Below are positions 18,930 to 27,393 of a stretch of DNA of 64,000 nucleotides, piece by piece. Below the pieces are notes generated by a model, which was given only the letters and a program-made list of their open reading frames with translations, had not been told where the DNA came from and did no database searches. The position numbers and the translations under genes were made by a program. Origin of the DNA: Beijerinckiaceae bacterium (GTDB taxonomy: Bacteria; Pseudomonadota; Alphaproteobacteria; Rhizobiales; Beijerinckiaceae); NCBI GenBank assembly GCA_947452455.1, contig CANGBX010000005.1, positions 124,001-188,000 on the forward strand, given 5' to 3'. Positions within the stretch are counted from its first letter, which is position 1. Every line of letters begins with the position of its first letter.

Positions 18930-19488
18930 AGATTCCTCGCTCTCTCCCTATCTCGCTTTGATCACCGTCTTCGTGCCGCTCTCTCTTGTCGCCATTGGTG
19001 GTGGTCCGTCGATCTTCGCGCCCATTCAAAAAGAAGCCGTCGATGTACGTCATTGGATGAGCGCGCGTGAATTCATCGAGATTTTTGCGGTTGCACGCGT
19101 CGCGCCGGGTCCGGGCTCGATGCTCGGTACTTTGATCGGCTGGAAAGTCGCTGGCTGGGGCGGCGCCATTGTCGCGACTTTGGCGCTTTTCATTCCCTCG
19201 TCGATCCTGTGTTTGGCGGTGGCCAAAGTCTGGAACCGTTATCGCGGGCGCGAATGGCATGCCGCGCTGGAAATGGGTTTGGCGCCGATTGGCACAGGCC
19301 TGATGTTTGCCGGCGCCATCGCCATTTTCCGCATGGCTGAGGCTGGGCCGCTTGCATGGGGGCTCGCCATATTCGTGGCGCTCATGCTGACATGGCGGCC
19401 GCGCGCCCACCCCTTTGCGCTTTTGGGCATTGGTGCGGTGGTGTTCAACCTGCAACTCTGGCTCGCCCATGCAGGCTTTTTGCGCTAA
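18922..19488 (+). CDS. Chromate transporter family protein, C-terminal-type half
   Basis: The 188-residue membrane protein has the matching CHR signature (VAIGGGPSIFAPIQKEAV and VARVAPGPGSMLGTLIGWK). The start at 18922 lies inside the previous gene (ATGCGTGA overlap) behind GGGAGGAGG, so the two halves are translated together and probably form a heterodimer in the inner membrane. No chrB regulator is present. Confidence 0.85.
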   Translation: MREDSSLSPYLALITVFVPLSLVAIGGGPSIFAPIQKEAVDVRHWMSAREFIEIFAVARVAPGPGSMLGTLIGWKVAGWGGAIVATLALFIPSSILCLAVAKVWNRYRGREWHAALEMGLAPIGTGLMFAGAIAIFRMAEAGPLAWGLAIFVALMLTWRPRAHPFALLGIGAVVFNLQLWLAHAGFLR

Positions 19489-19524
19489 AAAGAGCTTCAA
19501 TTTTCTAGAAAGAGGATGTGTCAG

Positions 19525-19842
19525 ATGACGGTTGTGAATGTCATGGGTCTGGAAGAGCTGCAAAAGGCTTTGGCTGCCGACACCATTCATCTCGTCGATG
19601 TGCGCGAGCCTCATGAATATGCAGCGGGTCATATTCCCGGCGCGTTGAACATGCCGCTCTCGGCTTTTGATCCCTCGGATTTGCCGAAAGATAAACCGGT
19701 TATTCTGTCCTGCCGTTCGGGGGCGCGCACGTTGCAAGGTCTAGAGCTTGCGCAAGCTGCGGGCCGCGCTGACATTCACACGCATTTTCAAGGTTCCATG
19801 AACGCATGGGTGGCCGCCGGTCTGCCGGTCGAACACGGCTGA
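19525..19842 (+). CDS. Rhodanese-like domain protein
   Basis: The 105-residue single-domain rhodanese has DVREPHEYAAGHIPGALNMPL and the active-site loop CRSGAR with the catalytic cysteine near residue 64. I chose ATG 19525 because AGAGG is nine bases upstream; an ATG at 19516 sits directly on that site. No signal peptide, so it is a cytosolic sulfurtransferase. It precedes two c-type cytochrome genes, which hints at sulfur or thiol metabolism, but that link is only positional. Confidence 0.85.
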   Translation: MTVVNVMGLEELQKALAADTIHLVDVREPHEYAAGHIPGALNMPLSAFDPSDLPKDKPVILSCRSGARTLQGLELAQAAGRADIHTHFQGSMNAWVAAGLPVEHG

Positions 19843-19949
19843 TCTGTCACGCTCTTGTGAGCGTAATATTGGAAGTGTCGCATTTGACAGGCATCATCTG
19901 CGTTATTGTGAAGAGGCGGCCCGAGCCGCTATCAGGGGAGGGTTGCCGC

Positions 19950-20393
19950 ATGATCCGTGGAATTTTTGTCGCCGCTGTACTTGCAGCAGGTTTGTCATCC
20001 GTTGCCGCACTCGCGCAAAACAATACAATTGCTGAGCGCCAACAGCTGATGAAAGGCTTGGCTCAAGCTGGTCGCGCGCCCGGCGCCATGATGAAGGGCG
20101 AACAGGCTTTTGATCTTGCAGCCGTGCAAGCTTCGTTGAAGACATTTGCCGAGACGGCGAAAAAAGCACCAAGCCTTTTCCCGGCTGGCACAGAGACCGG
20201 CAATGACACAGCTGCCTTGCCAAAAGTCTGGTCCGACAAGGCCGACTTCGAAGCCAAATGGGCCAAGTTCGGGGCTGATGCAGAAGTTGCACAAGCCTCC
20301 ATCAAGGATGAAGCCAGTTTCAAAGCGAATTTCACCGGCGTTGTGCGCGCCTGTGGCGGTTGCCATGAAACTTATCGCGCTAAAAAGAATTGA
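19950..20393 (+). CDS. Class II cytochrome c (cytochrome c'-type)
   Basis: The 147-residue protein has a signal peptide (MIRGIFVAAVLAAGLSSVAALA) and a single haem motif CGGCH at residues 135-139, very near the C-terminus, the arrangement of class II four-helix cytochromes c'/c556. The start is ATG 19950 behind GGGGAGGG. It is periplasmic. A diheme cytochrome gene follows 86 bases on. Cytochromes of this class bind NO or serve as electron carriers; the role here is open. Confidence 0.88.
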   Translation: MIRGIFVAAVLAAGLSSVAALAQNNTIAERQQLMKGLAQAGRAPGAMMKGEQAFDLAAVQASLKTFAETAKKAPSLFPAGTETGNDTAALPKVWSDKADFEAKWAKFGADAEVAQASIKDEASFKANFTGVVRACGGCHETYRAKKN

Positions 20394-20479
20394 TTGTTTG
20401 AGATCAGGCAGCCCCTTTTTCAGAATAAAGAGGGGCTGCTTGTTCAAGATGCTTCTGCTGCTTATGGGGGAGTATCGTC

Positions 20480-21400
20480 GTGAGAAAATTTTTTCCTGAT
20501 TTATTCTTGCTGCTCATGGCGGGCTTGGTTGCTGTGTGGTGGGTCACGCGACCGGCGACACTGAACACAACAGAAGCCGTCGGCATTGATTACGCGGGCG
20601 ATCTATCCAAGGGCGGCGTTGTTTTTAACGCGGGTGGCTGTGCCTCCTGCCATATGACGCCCGGCCAAACAGACCGCAAGAAATTGGGCGGCGGCCTCGC
20701 TTTGAAAACGGATTTCGGCACATTCATCGTGCCGAATATTTCGCCCCACAAAACGGACGGAATTGGTGCTTGGTCGGCCATGGATCTGGCCAATGCCATG
20801 TTGCGGGGTGTGTCGCCGAAGGGTGAGCATTATTATCCCGCTTTTCCCTACACGACTTATGCGCATGCCAATATCGACGACATTGGCGATCTCATGGCCT
20901 ATTTGCGCAGCTTGCCGGCCGTGGAAGGCAAGACGGCGGGGCATGATCTCAAATTTCCTTTTTCCATGCGTCGCTTTGTGGGCATTTGGAAAGCGATCTT
21001 CCTCAACACGACGACCATTGTTTACGATCCCGCGCATACAGAAGAGTGGAACCGCGGTCGCTATCTGGCAGATGCGCTGGGTCATTGCGCCGAATGTCAT
21101 TCGCCACGCAATGCGCTTGGCGGCATTGTTGAAGCGCAGCGCTATGCCGGCGGGCCTGATCCCGAAGGGCGCGGCTGGGTGCCCAATATTACGGCCAAAG
21201 GTTTGGGAACCTGGTCAAAGGCGGATCTGTCCGAATTGCTGGGCACAGGCTTCACGCCGGATTTCGACAGCGTCGGGTCATCCATGGCCTCGGTCGTGAA
21301 GAATATGGAAGCCTTGCCGAAGTCAGATCGCGAAGCCATCGCCGAATACATAAAAAGCCTGTCAGCAATAGACGGCCCGCCCAAGCCACCGAAGAAGTAA
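20480..21400 (+). CDS. Membrane-anchored diheme cytochrome c
   Basis: The 306-residue protein has one N-terminal hydrophobic helix (FLLLMAGLVAVWWV) that probably anchors it in the inner membrane, then two haem motifs, CASCH (54-58) and CAECH (around residue 195). The layout resembles the cytochrome subunits of periplasmic alcohol, aldehyde or gluconate dehydrogenases and SoxX/ThiosulfDH-like carriers. The C-terminus is lysine and proline rich. The start is GTG at 20480 behind GGGGAG. It probably works with the class II cytochrome just upstream. Confidence 0.85.
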   Translation: MRKFFPDLFLLLMAGLVAVWWVTRPATLNTTEAVGIDYAGDLSKGGVVFNAGGCASCHMTPGQTDRKKLGGGLALKTDFGTFIVPNISPHKTDGIGAWSAMDLANAMLRGVSPKGEHYYPAFPYTTYAHANIDDIGDLMAYLRSLPAVEGKTAGHDLKFPFSMRRFVGIWKAIFLNTTTIVYDPAHTEEWNRGRYLADALGHCAECHSPRNALGGIVEAQRYAGGPDPEGRGWVPNITAKGLGTWSKADLSELLGTGFTPDFDSVGSSMASVVKNMEALPKSDREAIAEYIKSLSAIDGPPKPPKK

Positions 21401-21425
21401 ACGCTCTTATTGCGGTCTCTTTTGT

Positions 21426-21513
21426 CCGTCATTGCGAGCGAAGCGAAGCAATCCAGAGGCCCCACGCGCGGCCTCTGGATTGCTTCGTCGCCTTTGGCTC
21501 CTCGCAAGGACGG
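21426..21513. repeat. Family A palindromic repeat
   Basis: An 88-bp copy running CCGTCATTGCGAGCGAAGCG to CTCGCAAGGACGG, between the diheme cytochrome and DMT transporter genes on the same strand. Confidence 0.88.
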
Positions 21514-21591
21514 CTGAGGTGGCTCGCCCCCGTCTTTTGACAGCCCCGCTTTCACACCCCATGGTGCCGCCCGAAAAAGCGAAGCGGAATC

Positions 21592-22509
21592 ATGCTTGTC
21601 GGTATCTCGGCCAAAATCCTCTCGACCTTGCTCTTTGCGGGCATGTTGGCGCTCGTCAAATATTACAGCGCCTATCCGATTGCTGAGCTCGTCTTCTTCC
21701 GCTCCGCTTTCGCGCTGATTGTCCTTGTCGTCTGGTTGTTGATGCGCGGTGATTTTCCCCGCGCGCTTTATACGAAATGGTTCTCTGGCCATCTCGTGCG
21801 CTCGGTCGCGGGTGTCGGCAGCATGTTTCTCATGTTCGCCGCCTACGGCATTCTGCCGCTCGCCGATGTCACTGCCATCGGCTATGCCGCGCCGCTTCTC
21901 ATCGTCGTTTTTGCAGCGCTTCTCTTGCGCGAAAAGGTCAATGCGGGTCGCTGGGCGGCTGTCTGCATCGGCTTTGCCGGTGTGATCGTGATGCTGTGGG
22001 AGCATGTGGGTGCAGGCCTTCATTCAGCCAATGCCATTGGTGCGCTTTGCGCATTTGGTGGCGCGGCACTGGTCTCCATTGCCATGATCCAGACGCGCCG
22101 TCTCACCCGCACGGAAGATACGGGCGCCATCGTTTTCTACTTTCAGGGCACAACCACTCTGGCGAGCCTGCTGGTCATTCTGCTGGCCGAAATCTGGCCC
22201 GTGGAATGGTTCCTCGGCCCCGCGCTTCATTCGCAAGTCTGGATCTGGCCGGAGGCGGCGCATTGGTGGCCATTGATCTGCACAGGCCTGTTGGGTGGTG
22301 CGGGACAAATTTTCATGACGCAAAGCTACCGCTTCACGGATGCTTCCATCGTTGCCTGTTTCGATTACACATCGATGATCTGGGCGCTGGTTCTTGGTTT
22401 TGTCATGTTCGGCGAATTGCCGGCGCCCATTGCGTTGATCGGCGCGGCCATTATCGCGAGCGGCGGATTGCTCGCCATTTTCAGTGAACGGGCTGCCCGC
22501 AGGGGCTAA
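21592..22509 (+). CDS. DMT-superfamily (EamA) transporter
   Basis: The 305-residue protein has about ten hydrophobic helices in two EamA halves, starting MLVGISAKILSTLLFAGMLALVKYYS and with ADVTAIGYAAPLLIVVFAALLLREKV closing the first half. Such proteins export small metabolites or amino acids through the inner membrane. The substrate is unknown. It lies 73 bases before the XRE-cupin regulator gene on the same strand and could be under its control. Confidence 0.85.
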   Translation: MLVGISAKILSTLLFAGMLALVKYYSAYPIAELVFFRSAFALIVLVVWLLMRGDFPRALYTKWFSGHLVRSVAGVGSMFLMFAAYGILPLADVTAIGYAAPLLIVVFAALLLREKVNAGRWAAVCIGFAGVIVMLWEHVGAGLHSANAIGALCAFGGAALVSIAMIQTRRLTRTEDTGAIVFYFQGTTTLASLLVILLAEIWPVEWFLGPALHSQVWIWPEAAHWWPLICTGLLGGAGQIFMTQSYRFTDASIVACFDYTSMIWALVLGFVMFGELPAPIALIGAAIIASGGLLAIFSERAARRG

Positions 22510-22582
22510 AAACCGTTCGTTATTCCAAACAAAATCGGCTAGTCTCCGGAACGATATCGCTTCAAGGAGTCGAGAAAGCGCC

Positions 22583-23200
22583 ATGGGTGTCGAGGGTCGT
22601 GACAAGGTGAAGGCTCTGGAAGCGGGTGCGGTCGCTTTGTCGGGGCAGCTCGGCAAAACGGTGCAGCGGCTTCGAAAGGCCTATAATCTGTCGCTCTCGG
22701 AATTGTCTGAACAATCGGGCGTCGCCAAGTCGATCATCAGCCAGATCGAGCGCAACGAGACCAATCCGACACTCGCAACCATCTGGCGATTGGCGCAGGC
22801 ACTCGATGTGTCCATCGAGCGTGTGCTTCAGGCGGCCGAAGACGAGCCTTTCATTGAAAAGACCAATAAGGGCGAAATGCCCATGCTCTTTTCTGATGAT
22901 GGCAAATGCCGTTTGGGCATTATCGGCTGGATCAAAACCGTTGAATGGCTGCAATGGTATGATTTCCATGCCGAGCCCGGTGGCGTGTTGGAATCAGATC
23001 CCCACCAGCGCGGTTCGATTGAATGTCTTTCGGTCATTTCCGGCGAGCTCGAAGTGGAAGTTTCCGGTGTGATCGAACAGGCCAAAGCGGGTGACACCTT
23101 GCGCTATCGCTGTGATCGCCCCCATGTCATCCGCAACACGGGCAAAAAGCCCGCCCATGCGACCATGGTGTGTATTCTCAAAGCCGCTGTGATGGAGTGA
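22583..23200 (+). CDS. XRE-family transcriptional regulator with C-terminal cupin
   Basis: The 205-residue protein has an N-terminal HTH_3 domain (GKTVQRLRKAYNLSLSELSEQSG, residues 24-80) and a cupin_2 barrel (residues 120-205, with GSIECLSVISGELEVEVSG and HVIRNTG). Such PuuR/SutR-like proteins sense a small ligand with the cupin and repress nearby genes. The start at 22583 has AAGGAG at a rather long distance (22564-22569). Its target may be the flanking DMT transporter or the downstream operon. Confidence 0.85.
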   Translation: MGVEGRDKVKALEAGAVALSGQLGKTVQRLRKAYNLSLSELSEQSGVAKSIISQIERNETNPTLATIWRLAQALDVSIERVLQAAEDEPFIEKTNKGEMPMLFSDDGKCRLGIIGWIKTVEWLQWYDFHAEPGGVLESDPHQRGSIECLSVISGELEVEVSGVIEQAKAGDTLRYRCDRPHVIRNTGKKPAHATMVCILKAAVME

Positions 23201-23212
23201 GCGGAGGTTTTC

Positions 23213-23641
23213 GTGTCCACGCCGATGCTGGAATATCGGATTGAGGAAGAAGGGCCGGTTTTCTCCGAGCTCTGGTTGCTCGACGATGTGCTTCATCGCG
23301 AAGATGGCCCCGCCTGCATCATGCATCGCAAGCACGATGGCGCTGTGGCCTTCGAGCTCTGGTATGAACACGGCAAATTGCATCGCGATGGCGGCCCTGC
23401 CGCGCTCTATTATGATTTCGATACGGGCCGCGTGAGTGAAGTGCATTATTTCCGCAAAGGCGAATTGTTCCGTGCTGATGATGGGCCCCAGACCATGACT
23501 TTTGACGCGCAAGGCCGGCTTGATCGCGCGCTGTGGTATGAGGGCGAGGACATCGGTCAGCTCACCTGGACGCGCTGGCTGTGGCTGACGCAGGCGCGCA
23601 CGGGAACTGGAGCAGGCACAGGTGCAGGAGAAGCGCGCTGA
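23213..23641 (+). CDS. MORN-like repeat protein of unknown function
   Basis: The 142-residue acidic protein has three spaced motifs of the form L-[HF]-R-x-D/G-GPA (LHREDGPACIM, LHRDGGPAALYY, LFRADDGPQTM), each after an aromatic strand such as FELWYEHGK. That is a MORN/toxin-antitoxin-like beta-repeat pattern. The C-terminus is a low-complexity GTGAGTGAG tail. The start is GTG at 23213 behind GGAGG. The stop overlaps the mlaE-like start (TGATG), which couples it to the lipid transporter. I do not recognise a functional family. Confidence 0.75.
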   Translation: MSTPMLEYRIEEEGPVFSELWLLDDVLHREDGPACIMHRKHDGAVAFELWYEHGKLHRDGGPAALYYDFDTGRVSEVHYFRKGELFRADDGPQTMTFDAQGRLDRALWYEGEDIGQLTWTRWLWLTQARTGTGAGTGAGEAR

Positions 23642-24774
23642 TGCCAGCCAAACCCGCCTTCACCACCAAGATGGTCGGCGAACGTCTGCATGTCATTGTG
23701 ACCGGCGAATGGACGATCAATGCATCGGCCGAATTGGAGCGCGCCGCGCGCGACTTGCTGGCTGCAGCCCATCGCGCCCTCAAAGTCACGATTGATCTTG
23801 ATAAAGTCGAGCGCATCGACACGGCGGGTGCTTGGTTGGTGGATCGTGTGCGCACAGATTTGCAGGCCCATGGCATTGATGCCGAATTCGGCGTGAGCCG
23901 TGGTGAATTTGCCCTACTTCTGTCGGAAGCCAAATATCAAAACTTTCCCCACACGCCCAAAAAGCAAGGCAATCTCCTCACAAATATTCTTGCCGATATT
24001 GGCGAGACGGTGGCGGGTGTCTTTCACAATCTTCTGCTCGGTGTCACCTTTCTGGGCGAGGTGATGCAATCGCTCGTCAAGGTTCTCCTCAATCCGGCGC
24101 GTTTTCGTGCAACTTCTGTGGTTTATCACATAGAGGCTTTTGCCTTTCGTTCTTTGCCGATCATTGCGCTGATCAATTTTTTGGTCGGCTGTATCGTGGC
24201 CCAGCAATCGATCTTCCAATTGCAGAAATTCGGCGCGGCGACTTTCGCCGTCGATCTCATCGGCATTCTGGCCTTGCGCGAATTGGCGGTGTTGCTCACC
24301 TCCATCATGATTGCAGGCCGTTCGGGCTCGGCGATCACGGCGGAATTGGGCTCCATGAAAATGCGCGAGGAAATCGACGCGCTTCGTGTGATGGGTCTCA
24401 ATCCGGTTGATGTGCTCGTCATGCCGCGCATCCTGGCCTTGTTGATCAGCCTGCCTTTGCTGACTTTCGTGGCCGATATAGCGTCCATCTTTGGCGGCCT
24501 GCTGGTGGCTTGGGGTTATGGAGGCATCAGCCCGGAAGTCTTTTTGGGGCGCCTGCAATCAGCCATTGCGCTCAACACATTTATGGTTGGGATGATCAAA
24601 GCGCCATTTATGGCGATGGTGATTGGCATGATCGCGGCCATGGAAGGTCTCGCCACGCAAGGGTCTGCGGAATCTCTTGGTCGTCAGGTCACGGCCTCTG
24701 TCGTCAAGTCCATTTTCATGGTGATCGTCGTTGACGGTATTTTCGCCATGTTCTTCGCAGCTATCCGGTATTGA
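23641..24774 (+). CDS. MlaE-type ABC permease with N-terminal STAS (MlaB-like) domain
   Basis: The 377-residue protein has an N-terminal STAS-like domain (about residues 1-95, with LKVTIDLDKVERIDTAGAWLV) fused to an MlaE permease (residues 110-377, with IMIAGRSGSAITAELGSMKMREEIDALRVMGLNP). Escherichia coli carries MlaB and MlaE as separate proteins. With MlaF and MlaD downstream it forms a phospholipid-trafficking transporter that maintains outer-membrane lipid asymmetry or imports lipophilic compounds. The start overlaps the MORN-like gene stop. Confidence 0.9.
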   Translation: MPAKPAFTTKMVGERLHVIVTGEWTINASAELERAARDLLAAAHRALKVTIDLDKVERIDTAGAWLVDRVRTDLQAHGIDAEFGVSRGEFALLLSEAKYQNFPHTPKKQGNLLTNILADIGETVAGVFHNLLLGVTFLGEVMQSLVKVLLNPARFRATSVVYHIEAFAFRSLPIIALINFLVGCIVAQQSIFQLQKFGAATFAVDLIGILALRELAVLLTSIMIAGRSGSAITAELGSMKMREEIDALRVMGLNPVDVLVMPRILALLISLPLLTFVADIASIFGGLLVAWGYGGISPEVFLGRLQSAIALNTFMVGMIKAPFMAMVIGMIAAMEGLATQGSAESLGRQVTASVVKSIFMVIVVDGIFAMFFAAIRY

Positions 24775-24781
24775 GGCGCGC

Positions 24782-25543
24782 ATGAGTGAGACACTTGCCA
24801 TTCGCGTTCGCGGCATCACCATCGGCTTTGGTGATAAGATCATTCTCGAAAATCTCGATCTCGATGTGAGGCGCGGTGAGGTGCTGGGCTTTGTCGGCGG
24901 ATCGGGCTCGGGCAAATCCGTGCTGACGCGCACCATTCTCGGATTGGTGCATCAGCGCGCGGGCTCCATCGAAGTCTTTGGCCAAAATCTCGCCGATCTC
25001 AATGTCGAACAGCATCGCGTGCTTGAGCGGCGCTGGGGTGTGCTCTTTCAACATGGTGCGCTTTTCTCGGGTCTGACTGTGCTGCAGAATATCCAGGTGC
25101 CGATGCGCGAATATCTCAATCTGTCGCAAGAGCTGATGGATGAGCTGGCCATGCTGAAAATCCGCATGGTCGGTCTGCGCCCGGATGCGGCGGATAAATA
25201 CCCCTCGGAGCTTTCAGGCGGCATGATCAAGCGTGCCGCCTTGGCGCGTGCGCTGGCGCTTGATCCGGAGATCGTCTTTCTGGATGAGCCGACTTCGGGC
25301 TTGGATCCGATTGGTGCGGCCGAATTCGACGAGCTGATCAAGACCCTGCAGAAGACGCTGGGCCTCACCGTCTATATGGTCACGCATGATCTCGACTCGC
25401 TCTACTCCATCTGCGACCGCATTGCCGCGCTCGCCGATAAGAAGATTGTGGCCGAGGGCACGCTGGACGAGATTTTGAACGTGTCGCACCCGTGGGTTCA
25501 GTCCTATTTCCATGGGTCGCGTGCGCGGGCACGGGCGCCGTGA
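24782..25543 (+). CDS. MlaF-type ABC transporter ATP-binding protein
   Basis: The 253-residue ATPase has Walker A GGSGSGKS, signature LSGGMIKR, Walker B EIVFLDEPTSGLDPIG and the switch histidine in MVTHDLDSL. The MIKR form after LSGG is characteristic of MlaF/Ttg2A proteins. It lies five bases after the permease stop and would power lipid transport by the MlaE-like permease. Confidence 0.92.
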   Translation: MSETLAIRVRGITIGFGDKIILENLDLDVRRGEVLGFVGGSGSGKSVLTRTILGLVHQRAGSIEVFGQNLADLNVEQHRVLERRWGVLFQHGALFSGLTVLQNIQVPMREYLNLSQELMDELAMLKIRMVGLRPDAADKYPSELSGGMIKRAALARALALDPEIVFLDEPTSGLDPIGAAEFDELIKTLQKTLGLTVYMVTHDLDSLYSICDRIAALADKKIVAEGTLDEILNVSHPWVQSYFHGSRARARAP

Positions 25544-25594
25544 TCTTGAAAGGGCCGTGAAAGCTTGCGACTGTCAGTTTGATTCGAGAGGACC

Positions 25595-26503
25595 ATGGAA
25601 ACCAGAGCCAATTATACGCTGATCGGCACCTTTACCCTGGCCGTTGTGCTGGGCGCCTTTCTGTTCATCTTCTGGTTCTCGGGCGGGCCGAACAAGCAGG
25701 CTGGGCGCGATCAATATCGCGTCGTCTTTACCTCGTCCGTGTCAGGTCTGGCGCGTGGCTCGCAGGTGCTCTTCAACGGTCTCAAAGTGGGCGAAGTCGT
25801 CAATATCGATCTTGCGCCTGATCCTTCAGAAGTCTTTGCCGTGATTGAAGTCGACCGCCGCACGCCGGTGAAGACAGATACGCGTGCGCGCCTTGAATAT
25901 CAGGGCCTCACGGGCGTGGGGTCCATCGCACTGGCGGGTGGTTCTGCTGATGCGCTGCGGCTTGAGGGCAAAGACGGCAAAGTGGCGGAAATCCGTGCGG
26001 ATCGCTCCGACTTCCAGAACATTGTCGAGACCCTGCAGGAGCTCACCAACAAAGTGGATCGCCTTTTGGGCAGCGCCGATCCGAAGCGCATTGGCAATAT
26101 GATCGACTCGCTTGACCGCTTTGTGACAACGCTTGACGACAATCGCGACAATGTGGCCACCGCGCTGAAGAATGGCGCTGAACTCACCACCAAGCTCAAT
26201 GCCACCGCTGAGCGGTTGGAAGCCTTTCTGGGGGTAGGCAAGGGGCAGGGCGGCATCTTTGATGATGTGACCGAAGCCGCGCGCTCCTTGCGTCAACTGG
26301 CTGAAAGCCTTGATCGCCGCACCAAAGAAATCGGCGAGAATATGAAAAGCTTCACTGGTCCGGGCTTGAAGCAATATGAAACTCTGGCTGCCGATGCGCG
26401 CAAGACGCTGGATGAAATCAACCGGACCGTGCGCACGATTGGCAAAAATCCGGAACAGGTGATTTTCGGGGCCAAGCCGAGCGTGCCCGAATACGGGCGC
26501 TGA
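25595..26503 (+). CDS. MlaD/MCE-family substrate-binding protein
   Basis: The 302-residue protein has one N-terminal membrane anchor (YTLIGTFTLAVVLGAFLFIFWF) and an MCE domain (about residues 40-118: YRVVFTSSVSGLARGSQVLFNGLKVGEV, LTGVGSIALAGG). A long helical tail follows, suited to forming the hydrophobic needle seen in MCE hexamers. The start is behind GAGAGGACC. It is periplasmic and works with the MlaEF pair. Confidence 0.9.
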   Translation: METRANYTLIGTFTLAVVLGAFLFIFWFSGGPNKQAGRDQYRVVFTSSVSGLARGSQVLFNGLKVGEVVNIDLAPDPSEVFAVIEVDRRTPVKTDTRARLEYQGLTGVGSIALAGGSADALRLEGKDGKVAEIRADRSDFQNIVETLQELTNKVDRLLGSADPKRIGNMIDSLDRFVTTLDDNRDNVATALKNGAELTTKLNATAERLEAFLGVGKGQGGIFDDVTEAARSLRQLAESLDRRTKEIGENMKSFTGPGLKQYETLAADARKTLDEINRTVRTIGKNPEQVIFGAKPSVPEYGR

Positions 26504-26619
26504 TCTTTGCGCGGCATTTTGGTCGCGTCCCGTGAATAGTGACACTGAAAACCTTGCCTCGGACCCTCTGCTCATGTTCTGTGGCGGAAGCGCTTGGAAT
26601 CACCTTGCCGGAGCCCCGC

Positions 26620-27234
26620 GTGTCATCTTTGTCCGCCCCCCGTTTGACGAGCCGCCCTTTGGTGGGTGGTTTCGCGCGGGCATTCGGGCTCTCGGCAACG
26701 CTTCTGCTGGCCTCTTGTGGCGCGGCCCCGCTCGCCACATTCGATCTCTCCGCGCCCTCGATTGACGTCAAGGCACGCGCATTGAGGGGCGTATTGGTGA
26801 TCCCTGAGCCTGCCGCTTCTGCACCGGCCGATAGTGATCGCATTGTCGTGCGCACTGGCGCATCAGCGGTTGCCGTGGTTAGAGGCGCTCAATGGGCCGA
26901 GCGTCTGCCGCGCATCTTGCAGATGCGGCTGATCCAGACTTTCGAGAACGCCAAGCTTTTGAAGAGTATCAGTCGCCCCGGCGATGGTGTCATGCCTGAT
27001 CGTGCGCTGGCTTGGGAGGTCCGTCGCTTCGAGATGGATGCAAGCGATGCGCTGGCGCATGTGGAACTGTCGGTGCGTATTCTCGACATGTCGGGCAAGG
27101 TCGTCGCAGCGCAGATTTTTACCGCTGAGGCGCCCGGTGATGCAGGCGAGGGCAGTGCAGCCGCGCAAGCCCTGGATGCCGCCAGCAACAATGTGCTGCG
27201 CCAGATTGTGGTCTGGGCGTCCGGACGCGTTTAA
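26620..27234 (+). CDS. ABC-type transport auxiliary lipoprotein (PqiC-like)
   Basis: The product has a lipoprotein signal peptide with lipobox LLASC followed by GAAPLATFDLSAP, and a mature domain matching the ABC_trans_aux family that accompanies MCE operons (VVRGAQWAERLPRILQMRLIQTFEN). I prefer GTG 26620, preceded by GGAG at six bases; an earlier GTG at 26539 would put 27 unusual residues before the signal peptide. It is the last gene of the Mla-like operon and is expected at the outer membrane's inner leaflet. Confidence 0.8.
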   Translation: MSSLSAPRLTSRPLVGGFARAFGLSATLLLASCGAAPLATFDLSAPSIDVKARALRGVLVIPEPAASAPADSDRIVVRTGASAVAVVRGAQWAERLPRILQMRLIQTFENAKLLKSISRPGDGVMPDRALAWEVRRFEMDASDALAHVELSVRILDMSGKVVAAQIFTAEAPGDAGEGSAAAQALDAASNNVLRQIVVWASGRV

Positions 27235-27255
27235 AGCGACCTGCTTAAATCTCTC

Positions 27256-27341
27256 CCGTCCTTGCGCGCGCAGCGAAGCGATCCGGAGGCCCCACGTCCG
27301 GTTTTTGGATTGCCGCGTCGCTTTGCTCCCCGCAATGACGG
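27256..27341. repeat. Diverged family A palindromic repeat
   Basis: CCGTCCTTGCGCGCGCAGCG to CCGCAATGACGG; several arm positions have drifted. It lies in the convergent gap after the Mla operon. Confidence 0.75.
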
Positions 27342-27345
27342 AAAC

Positions 27346-27376
27346 AAAAAAGGCGGGCCAAAGCCCGCCTTTTTCA
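27346..27376. terminator. Bidirectional rho-independent terminator
   Basis: AAAAAGGCGGGC pairs with GCCCGCCTTTTT around a CAAA loop. It has T-runs in both directions and serves both the Mla operon and the convergent coiled-coil gene. Confidence 0.9.
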
Positions 27377-27393
27377 TTCAGTCACAATCGACC

